Positions 55,802 through 64,000 of a stretch of DNA of 64,000 bases are shown here, in pieces. A program made the position numbers and the translations under genes. Each line of letters begins with the position of its first letter. Position 1 is the stretch's first letter. The stretch comes from Arachis hypogaea. Its lineage: Eukaryota > Streptophyta > Magnoliopsida > Fabales > Fabaceae. The DNA lies in contig NC_092040.1 of the NCBI RefSeq assembly GCF_003086295.3, positions 63,033,559 through 63,097,558 on the forward strand. The letters run 5' to 3'. The notes under the pieces were generated by a model, which searched no databases, was not told the DNA's origin, and worked only from the letters and a program-made list of their open reading frames with translations.

Positions 55802-58353
55802 GCCCTGTCCAAGTTGTTCCCAAAAAGGGAGGCATGACAGTGGTTCATAATGAAAAAAATGAACTGGTTTCTACAAGAACAGTCACAGGGTGGCGTATGT
55901 GTATTGACTACAGAAGGCTCAATACAGCCACCAGAAAGGATCATTTTCCTTTACCATTCATAGACCAAATGCTAGAAAGACTAGCTGGGCATGACTATTA
56001 CTGCTTTTTGGATGGCTATTCAGGCTACAACCAAATTGCAATAGATCCTCAGGACCAAGAGAAAACAGCATTCACTTGCCCTTCTGGCGTGTTTGCCTAT
56101 AGGAGGATGCCTTTTGGTCTGTGCAATACACCTGCAACCTTTCAGAGGTGCATGCTCTCTATCTTCTCAGATATGGTAGAGAAATTTCTGGAAGTCTTCA
56201 TGGATGACTTTTCAGTATATGGAGATTCATTTAGCTCCTGTCTTAATCACCTAGCACTTGTCCTGAAAAGATGCCAAGAGACTAACCTGGTTTTAAACTG
56301 GGAGAAATGTCATTTTATGGTGACTGAAGGAATTGTCCTTGGGCACAAAATTTCAACCAGGGGAATAGAGGTGGATAAGGCAAAGGTAGAGGTAATTGAA
56401 AAATTACCACCACCTGCCAATGTTAAGGCAATCAGAAGCTTTCTGGGGCATGCAGGATTCTACAGAAGGTTCGTAAAGGATTTTTCAAAAATTGCAAAAC
56501 CTCTGAGTAACCTGCTAGCTGCTGACACACCATTTGTGTTTGACACACAGTGTATGCAGGCATTTGAGACCCTGAAAGCTAAGCTGGTCACAGCACCAGT
56601 CATCTCTGCACCAGATTGGACATTGCCATTTGAATTAATGTGTGATGCCAGTGACCATGCCATTGGTGCAGTGTTGGGACAGAGGCATAACAAGCTTCTG
56701 CACGTCATTTATTATGCCAGCCGTGTTCTAAATGACGCACAGAAGAATTACACAACCACAGAAAAAGAGTTACTTGCAGTGGTCTATGCCATTGACAAGT
56801 TTAGATCCTATCTAGTGGGATCCAAAGTGATTGTGTACACTGACCATGCTGCTCTTAAATACTTACTCACAAAGCAGGATTCAAAACCCAGGCTTATAAG
56901 ATGGGTGTTGCTTCTGCAAGAGTTTGATATAGAAATAAGAGATAGAAAAGGGACAGAGAACCAAGTAGCTGATCATCTGTCCCGAATAGAACCAGTAGTT
57001 GGGGCGTCCCTCCCTTCTATTGAGATCTCTGAGACTTTCCCAGATGAGCAACTCTTTGCCATTCAGGAAGCTCCATGGTTTGCAGATATTGCAAATTATA
57101 AAGCTGTGAAGTTCATACCCAAGGAGTACAGTAGAGTGCAAAGAAAGAAATTAATTTCAGATGCCAAGTACTACCTCTGGGATGAACCATATCTCTTTAA
57201 GAGATGTGCTGACGGAGTGATCCGCAGATGTGTACCCAGAGAAGAAGCACAAAGGATCCTATGGCATTGCCATGGATCACAGTATGGAGGACATTTTGGA
57301 AGTGAGCGAACAGCCACTAAAGTCCTCCAATGTGGCTTCTACTGGCCTACTCTCTATAAAGATTCCCGAGAGTTTGTGCGTAACTGTGACAGTTGCCAAA
57401 GAGCTGGTAACTTGCCTCATGGATATGCCATGCCTCAACAAGGGATATTAGAGATAGAATTGTTTGATGTATGGGGAATTGACTTCATGGGGCCATTCCC
57501 ACCATCGTACTCAAACACTTACATTCTGGTGGCAGTGGACTATGTATCTAAGTGGGTAGAAGCAATTGCTACACCCACTAATGATACCAAGACCGTGCTG
57601 AAATTCCTCCAAAAACACATCTTCAGCAGATTTGGTGTTCCCAGAGTACTAATCAGTGACGGAGGCACTCATTTCTGCAATAGATAGCTATACTCTGCTA
57701 TGGTTAGATATGGAATTAGCCACAAGGTGGCGACTCCGTATCATCCACAGACAAATGGGCAAGCTGAGGTCTCTAACAGAGAACTAAAAAGAATCCTGGA
57801 ACGGACTGTAATGGCCCGAAGAAAGGATTGGGCAAAGAGCTTGGATGATGCTCTGTGGGCATACAGAATAGCATTTAAGACTCCTATAGGAACCTCTCCA
57901 TACCAACTGGTGTATGGGAAGGCCTGTCATCTGCCTGTGGAACTGGAACATAAAGCCTACTGGGCAACCAGATTCCTAAACATGGATGCACAGTTAGCTG
58001 GTGAAAAAAGACTGCTCCAGCTAAATGAGCTAGAGGAGTTCAGACTCAATGCCTTTGAAAATGCAAAAATTTATAAGGAAAAGGCAAAGAAATGGCATGA
58101 CAAGAAGTTGTCAACCAGAGTCTTTGAGCCAGGACAAAAAGTCCTGCTCTTCAACTCTAGGCTCAGACTGTTTCCAGGAAAACTTAAATCCCGGTGGAGG
58201 GGTCCGTATGTGATTACAGGAGTATCACCATATGGATATGTTGAGCTTCAGGATATTGATTCTGACAAAAAGTTCATTGTTAATGGACAGAGAATCAAGC
58301 ATTATCTTGAAGGCAATTTTGAGCAGGAATGCTCAAAACTGAGACTTGAATGA
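55802..58353 (+). pseudogene. pol: RT, RNase H and integrase of element E, with one nonsense codon
   Basis: Resumes pol after the CACTA with [14 protein letters not shown] has [36 protein letters not shown] and FMDD at 56198-56209. RNase H has [15 protein letters not shown] and [16 protein letters not shown]. Integrase has the zinc motif ([25 protein letters not shown]), the first Asp in [13 protein letters not shown], the second in [12 protein letters not shown], and the Glu in [15 protein letters not shown] at 57685-57687 interrupts the core right after the second Asp; the frame continues to 58353 and ends at the C-terminal domain. The frame fits that of 48809-51263 exactly when the 4538-bp insertion is removed. 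Confidence 0.92.
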
Positions 58354-58523
58354 TTCTCAGTGAAGGTCCAGCTAAAGACAGTAAAGAAGCGCTTGTTGGG
58401 AGGCAACCCAGTCATTAGGAGGCTATATGTTTTGATTTTACAGAGGCAAGTATCAAAAATGAAGGGATTCACAGAGTTACAGAAGGATTCAGCTCAAAAA
58501 GCAGAGAAAAAGAGCTTACTGGC
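58354..58523 (+). other. Start of the pol-env spacer in element E
   Basis: Contains GAAGCGCTTGTTGGGAGGCAACCCA, whose counterpart (AAGCGCTTCATGGGAGGCAACCCA) follows integrase of element A at 16070. A conserved non-coding block directly after pol. Confidence 0.6.
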
Positions 58524-58818
58524 TAAAAAACGCCAGTAAGGGGCATTTTGGGCGTTAAACGCCAGAATGGGTACCATTCTGGGCGTTTAACGCCAGGAAT
58601 GGTGCCATTTTGGGCGTTAAACGCCAGAATGGGCACCATTCTGGGCGTTTAACGCCAGGTGTGCAGCATCCTGGGCATTCGAAAAAACGCCCAGTGATAA
58701 AGGATTTCTGGCGTTTAACGCCAGCCAGGGCACCTGGCTGGGCGTTAAACGCCCAAAAGGGGCATCCAATGGGCGTTAAACGCCAGAATGGGTGCCATTC
58801 TGGGCGTTTAACGCCAGT
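58524..58818 (+). repeat. Array of about ten GGCGTTAAACGCC / GGCGTTTAACGCC inverted repeats
   Basis: Copies alternate between a central A and T, spaced by about 31 bp with AGAATGGGTACCATTCT-type spacers that are themselves palindromic, so larger stems of about 20-bp arms can form. The array lies between pol and env-like ORF. Confidence 0.93.
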
Positions 58819-59227
58819 AAGGTGGGGGGACCACAATTTTGTTTTCAAATCAAATTTTTTCAAACTTTCCTTTTCTCACCCATATTTTTCCACAAAAATA
58901 CATTTCAATCTCTCATCATTCACTTTCAAATTTTCAAATATCTAAAATCATTCTTCAAATCTTTCAAATTATTCCCAAATTTTGTTCAAAAAACTCACCT
59001 TTCTCTCAATTTCTTTCCATATCTTCTCAAATCTCTTTTCAAAATTTCTTTTTTCGAAAACTACCCTCCCCACCTTATAAATACACGTTTGGCTCCCTCT
59101 TCCCATCACACCATTCGAATTTCCTCTTCCTCTCTCTCTCTTCTTTCCTTTCTTTTGCTTGAGGACAAGCAAACCTCTAAGTTTGGTGTGCTTTTCCGTG
59201 ATCACTAAGCCAAGATTCATCAAGATC
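58819..59227 (+). other. Spacer before the env-like ORF of element E
   Basis: T/C-rich sequence, including the TATA-like CTTATAAATACACG near 59073 and the module at 59158-59190. The TATA-like site upstream of the env-like ATG could start a separate transcript; this is inference. Confidence 0.5.
59158..59190 (+). promoter_or_regulatory. Module CTTGAGGACAAGCA...AAGTTTGGTGT before the env-like ORF of element E
   Basis: CTTGAGGACAAGCA, spacer, TCTAAGTTTGGTGTG, 38 bp before the ATG. It matches the block at 17098 in element A, and both have second copies beside the 3' LTR. Confidence 0.62.
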
Positions 59228-60340
59228 ATGGCTCCTAAGGGAAAACAAACCAATTCAAGAGGAAAGAAAGAGAATAATCCAAAGAATCTTTGGAATCAAG
59301 AGAAGTTCTTAACCAAAGAACATGAAGACCATTATCACAAAATAATGGGTCTGAGGTCAGTGATCCCGGAAGTTAAATTTGATCTGAAAGAAGATGAATA
59401 TCCGGGGATCCAAGAGCAAATTCGAAACAGAGGATGGGAAGTTCTGACCAATCCTGAAATAAAGGTTGGAAGGAATATGGTTCAAGAATTCTACTCTAAT
59501 CTGTGGCTAACAGATAAGCAGAGAATGACTGGAACTGCTTACCATACCTACAGAACCATGGTCAGAGGGAAAGTTATGTACTTCCATCTGGACAAAATAA
59601 GAGAAATCTTCAAACTACCTCAACTGCAAGATGATCCTGATTCTTTCAATAGGAGGATGGTGAGAGCAGATAAAGGGTTGGATCAAGTTCTAGAGGACAT
59701 ATGCCTCCCTGGAACTAAGTGGATAACCAATTCAAAGGGTGTCCCAAACCAACTCAAGAGGGGAGACCTCAAACCAATTGCAAAAGGTTGGCTAGACTTT
59801 ATTGGGCGTTCCATATTGCCCACTAGCAACCGTTCTGAGGTCACCATCAAGAGAGCAGTGATGATTCATTGCATTATGCTTGGAAAAGAAGTGGAGGTTC
59901 ATCATGTGATTGTTTGTGAGATCTACACAATTGCAAATAAGAATTCCACTGAAGCCAAATTGGCTTACCCAAGCTTGATCTCCTTGCTCTGTAAAGAGGC
60001 TGGGGTGAAGATGGGAGTAGATGAGTTCATACCCATTGAACACCCAATCACCAAGAAGTCAATGGAAGGACAAATGCAAGACAACTCTATCAAGAGGAGG
60101 GCGCAGGAATTCCTCCCTGAATTCCCAAGAATTGACTACTGGACCAGCCTAGAAGCATCTATCACCAAGTTGCAAGAGACTATGGAGCAACTGAAGGAAG
60201 AACAGCAGAATCAGAACTGCATGCTCTGCAAATTGCTGAAGGAACAAGAGAAGCAAGGGCGTGAACTCCAAGAGTTGAAACGCCAAAAGCTCTCCTCTCA
60301 AGCTGAGGGAGCATCCACTTCTCAAAATCAAGGTTGTTGA
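59228..60340 (+). CDS. Env-like ORF of element E (putative plant transposon protein domain)
   Basis: 371 codons from ATG 59228 (MAPKGKQ). The domain resembles that of the element A ORF: FDLKEDEYPGIQEQIRNRG, VQEFYSNLW, LKRGDLKPIAKGWLDFIG and LPTSNRSEVTIKRAVMIHCI. The C-terminal 70 residues are a coiled coil rich in Gln, Glu and Leu. It lacks a signal peptide or membrane segment. Shorter than the element A protein because the Gln-rich region is smaller. It ends at 60340, intact, although E is older than A. Confidence 0.8.
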   Translation: MAPKGKQTNSRGKKENNPKNLWNQEKFLTKEHEDHYHKIMGLRSVIPEVKFDLKEDEYPGIQEQIRNRGWEVLTNPEIKVGRNMVQEFYSNLWLTDKQRMTGTAYHTYRTMVRGKVMYFHLDKIREIFKLPQLQDDPDSFNRRMVRADKGLDQVLEDICLPGTKWITNSKGVPNQLKRGDLKPIAKGWLDFIGRSILPTSNRSEVTIKRAVMIHCIMLGKEVEVHHVIVCEIYTIANKNSTEAKLAYPSLISLLCKEAGVKMGVDEFIPIEHPITKKSMEGQMQDNSIKRRAQEFLPEFPRIDYWTSLEASITKLQETMEQLKEEQQNQNCMLCKLLKEQEKQGRELQELKRQKLSSQAEGASTSQNQGC

Positions 60341-61305
60341 GTCCTAACTCTGTGAAAACCTCTATCATTAGGAGCCTATATTTTTTGCGTTTTTGTTCTT
60401 TTGTTTTGTTTTCTATTTTTATTTTTTTTAGTCTCATCCTATATCTATCTTTGAGTCTTGTTCTTAATTCATAATTAATAAAATTGAAATTTTCTGCCTT
60501 AAAGCTATGAATATCCTATGAATCCATCACCTCTCTTAAATGAAAAATGCTTTAATCACAAAAGAACAAGAAGTACAGGATTTCGAAATTTATCCTTGAA
60601 ACTAGTTGAATTAGCTTGATGTGGTGACAATACTTTTTGTTTTCTGAATGAATGCTTGAACAGTGCATATGTCTTTTGAATTTGTTGTTTTGAGAATGTT
60701 AAAATTGTTGGCTCTTGAAAGAATGAGGAAAAAGAGAACTGTTATTGAGGATCTAAAAAATCATTAGATTGATTCTTGAAGCAAGAAAAAGAAAGTGGAC
60801 ACAAAAAAAAATTCGAAAAAAAAAGAAGAGAAAAGAAAAAGAAAAAAGAAAGAAATAAAGTTGTGATCCAAGGCAACAAGAGTGTGCTTAAGAACCCTGG
60901 ACACCTCTAATTGGGGACTTTAGCAAAGCTGAGTCACAATCTGAAAAAGGTTCACCCAATTATGTGTCTGTGGCATGTATGTATCCGGTGGTAATACTGG
61001 AAGACAGAGTGCTTTGGGCCACAGCCAAGACTCATACACTAGCTATGTTCAAGAATCATTATATTCAACTAAGAGAATCAATAACACTATCTGAGTTCTG
61101 AGTTCTTATAGATGCCAATCATTCTGAACTTCAAGGGATAGAGTGAGGTGCCAAAACTGTTCGGAGGCAAAAAGCTACTAGTCCCGCTCATCTAATTGGA
61201 GCTATGTTTCCTTGATATTTTGGAGTCTATAGTATATTCTCTTCTTTTTATCCTATTTTGATTTTCAGTTGCTTGGGGACAAGCAACAATTTAAGTTTGG
61301 TGTTG
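60341..61305 (+). other. 3' non-coding region of element E, with LTR-adjacent module
   Basis: No gene. A/G-rich tracts occur at 60780-60870. The module CTTGGGGACAAGCA, spacer, TTTAAGTTTGGTGTTG at 61272-61305 touches the 3' LTR, where a polypurine tract is expected. Confidence 0.65.
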
Positions 61306-62826
61306 TGATGAGCGGATAATTTATACGCTTTTTGGCATTGTTTTTAGTATGTTTTTGGTATAATCTAGTTAGTTTTTAGTATATTTTTATTATTTTTTAG
61401 CTAAAATTCACTTTTCTGGACTTTACTATGCGTTTGTGTGTTTTTCTGTGATTTCAGGTATTTTCTGGCTGAAATTGAGGGTCCTGAGCAAAAATCTGAT
61501 TCCGAGACCAAAAAGGACTGCAGATGCTGTTGGATTCTGACCTCCCTGCACTCGAAGTGGATTTTCTGGAGCTACAAAAGCCCAATTGGCGCGCTCTCAA
61601 CGGCGTTGGAAAGTAGACATCCTGGGCGTTCCAGCAATATATGATAGTCCATACTTTGCCCAAGATTTGATGGCCCAAACCGGCGTGGCAAATCAGCCTC
61701 AGAAATTCCAGCGTTTAACGCTGGAACTGGCATAAAACTTGGAGTTAAACGCCCAAACTGGCATGAAAGCTGGCGTTTAACTCCAGAAACGGTCTCTACA
61801 CGAAAATGCTTCATTGCTCAACCCAAGCACACACCAAGTGGGCCCGGAAGTGGATTTTTAAGTCATTTAGTCATCTCTGTACACCCTAGGCTACTAGTTT
61901 ACTATTAATAGGATCTTTTGACATTGTATCTATACCTCATGACACTCTACACGTTTCTTTGTATACTTTCCACGGCATGAGTCTCTAAACCCCATGGTTG
62001 GGGGTGAGGAGCTCTGCTGTGTCGTGATGGATTAATGCAATTACTACTGTTTCTCATTCAATCATGCTTGCTTCCATTCTAAGATAATACTTGTTCTTAA
62101 CCCGGATGAATGTGATGATCCGTGACAATCATCATCATTCTCAACTATGAACGTGTGCCTGACAACCACCTCCGTTCTACCTTAGATTAAGTAGTTATCT
62201 CTTGGATTCTTTAACCGAAATCTTCGTGGTACAAGCTAGAACTGATGGCGGCATTCAAGAGAATCCGGAAGGTCTAAACCTTGTCTGTGGTATTCTGAGT
62301 AGGATTCAATGATTGGATGACTGTGACGTGCTTCAAACTCCTAGCAGGCGGGGCGTTAGTGACAGACGCAAAAGAATCATTGGATTCTATTCCGGCCTGA
62401 CCGAGAACCGACAGATGATTAGCCATGCTGTGACAGAGCATAGGAACATTTTCACTGAGAGGATGGGAGGTAGCCATTGACAACGGTGAAACCCTACATA
62501 TAGCTTGCCATGGAAGGAACCTTGCGTGTTTGATGAAGAAGACAGTAGGAAAGCAGAGATTCAGAGGACAGAGCATCTCCAAAACCTCAACCTATTCTCC
62601 ATTACTGCAAAACAAGTAACCATTTCATGTTCTTTTGCTTTTCACAATCAATCCTGATAATTTCTGATATCCTGACTAAGATTTACAAGATAACCATAGC
62701 TTGCTTCAAGCCGACAATCTCCGTGGGATCGACCCTTGCTCACGCAAGGTATTACCTGGACGACCCAGTGCACTTGCTGGTTAGTTGTGCGGAGTTGCAA
62801 AAGTGTGATTGCAATTTCGTGCACCA
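61306..62826 (+). repeat. Element E 3' LTR, 1521 bp
   Basis: The same length as the 5' LTR, with about 25-30 substitutions and no net length change. It ends TCGTGCACCA, followed by the right CGGCC TSD. Confidence 0.96.
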
Positions 62827-62831
62827 CGGCC
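62827..62831. repeat. Right target-site duplication of element E (CGGCC)
   Basis: CGGCC, then CAAAGTATATAAGTTA, the continuation of the 105-bp repeat of element C. Confidence 0.95.
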
Positions 62832-63075
62832 CAAAGTATATAAGTTATAAAACTAATCCCTGAAAGAGATCTAAATGAGGTCCAAAAAGAGAGTTACAAA
62901 CAAACAACTCGGACAAAAACGGAGTTGAAGAAATCGGCAATCTCAGCATTATAATTCCTAACGAAGACCTGAACAAAGTTCAAATTGTTGAAAGTAGCGT
63001 CAGGCAAAGGAATCAAGCCGATCATGTCAGACAAAGTCCCAACACTCTCAAAGCCTACGAAGGTACCAAGACAAG
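62832..63075 (+). repeat. End of the 105-bp repeat array of element C
   Basis: One clear but diverged unit (GTTATAAAACTAATCCCTGAA) and further degenerate ones (ACGAAGACCTGAACAAAG) before the LTR of element F. Confidence 0.75.
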
Positions 63076-64000
63076 TGATGAGCGGATAATTTATACGCTT
63101 TTTGGCATTGTTTTCATATAGTTTTTAGTAAGTTTAAGCTACTTTTAGGGATGTTTTCATTAGTTTTTATGTTAAATTCACATTTCTGGACTTTACTATG
63201 AGTTTGTGTGTTTTTCTGTGATTTCAGGTAAATTCTGCTGAAATTGAGGGATTTGAGCAAAACTCTGAAGAAGGCTGACAAAAGGACTGCTGATGCTGTT
63301 GGAATCTGACCTCCCTGCACTAGAAATGGATTTTCTGGAGCTACAGAACTCCAATTGGCGCGCTCTTAACGGCGTTGGAAAGTAGACATCCAGGGCTTTC
63401 CAGCAATATATAATAGTCCATACTTTATTCGAAGAATGACGACGTAACTTGGCGTTAAATGCCAAGTACACGCTGCTGTCTGGAGTTAAACGCCAGAAAA
63501 ACGTCATGATCCGGAGTTGAACGCCCAAAACACGTCATAACCTGGAGTTTGACGCCAAGAAATGCCTTTACTCGTGGATTGATCAAAGCTCAGCCCAAGC
63601 ATACACCACGTGGGCCCCGGAAGTGAATTTATGCATCAATTACTTACTCATGTAAACCCTAGTAGCTAGTCTAGTATAAATAGGACATTTATCTATTGTA
63701 TTAGACATCCTGGAGTGTATTTTGAATCCTGTGATCACGTTAGAGAGGGCTGGCCATTCGGCCATGCCTGAACTCTTTGCTTATGTATTTTCAACGGTGG
63801 AGTTTCTGCACACCATAGATTAAGGGTGTGGAGCTCTGCTGTACCTCAAGTATCAATGCAATTCTATTATCTCTTATTCGGTTTCTATCTTATTCCTATT
63901 CCAAGATATTCATTCGTACCCAAGAACATGATGAATGTTATGAGTCAGATTACCCTCATTATCATTCTCACTTATGAACGCGTGTGATTGACAACCACTT
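63076..64000 (+). mobile_element. Element F: start of an LTR related to element E, truncated by the window
   Basis: Starts TGATGAGCGGATAATTTATA like element E, but diverges soon after. It keeps TTCTGTGATTTCAGGTA, the GGAAAG...CTTTCC module (about 63330-63425), four GGAGTT/GCGTT...AACGCC-type elements (63440-63560) and a TATA box (TATAAATAGG at 63675-63684). The 5 bp before it are ACAAG. Whether it is a full element or a solo LTR cannot be told. Confidence 0.87.

Larger units (their letters stand above)
46743..62826 (+). mobile_element. Element E: Athila-type LTR retrotransposon, split by a CACTA element
   Basis: Two LTRs of 1521 bp, tRNA-Asp primer site, gag-protease-pol in one frame, env-like ORF, and CGGCC TSDs. 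Without the CACTA it is about 11.5 kb. The LTRs differ at roughly 25-30 positions by eye (about 2%), so E is clearly older than A and B. The LTR start TGATGAGCGGATAATTTATA is one I associate with an abundant peanut retrotransposon group (FIDEL-like); that name is from memory and unverified. pol has one nonsense codon. Confidence 0.93.

Overview
The window looks like intergenic heterochromatin of a large plant genome, most probably a legume and perhaps a peanut relative (Arachis). That guess rests on the LTR sequences and on conserved motifs such as AAGTTTGGTGT, not on any host gene, because no intact cellular gene is present. Almost every base can be assigned to a transposable element. All the dated steps below come from reading boundaries, target-site duplications (TSDs) and broken reading frames by eye.

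Layout. The oldest layer is a decayed Ty3/gypsy element of the Tat lineage on the + strand (element C). Its pieces lie at 23241-26964, 44454-46742 and 62827-63075. Five insertions cut or border it, three of which carry further insertions. (1) Element A, a very young Athila-type element (+), fills 1-23240; its 5' LTR is cut by the window edge, and its pol is split by element B, a young Tat-lineage element (-) at 5491-14966 with TSD GTGGT. (2) A hAT DNA transposon (26965-44453, 8-bp TSD) carries a degraded transposase and a captured fragment of a FGGY/xylulose-kinase-like gene. (3) Inside the hAT, element D (-) at 31195-43377 has an LTR-internal-LTR-internal-LTR structure with a single TSD pair AATAT; it is a non-autonomous Athila-like element expanded by one unit. 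(4) Element E, an Athila-type element (+) at 46743-62826 with TSD CGGCC, is split by a CACTA transposon (51264-55798, TSD TGA) that carries pieces of a ribonucleotide reductase large-subunit gene. (5) Element F, a relative of E, begins at 63076 and runs off the window.

How the parts work. A and E have the Athila order LTR, tRNA-Asp primer site, gag, protease, reverse transcriptase, RNase H, integrase, env-like ORF, LTR. B and C have the Tat order with a second RNase H before integrase; B also has an antisense, spliced extra ORF. D has the LTRs, primer site and 3' signals of an Athila element but no pol, so it must have been mobilised in trans. The hAT and the CACTA both acted as gene-fragment carriers.

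The most unusual signals are the triple-LTR array, two independent gene captures in one nest, a sequence module repeated before the env-like ORF and before the 3' LTR in three families, short GGCGTT/AACGCC inverted repeats shared by families A and E and running in frame through the gag gene of E, and a conserved LTR stem module found in A, D, E and F.
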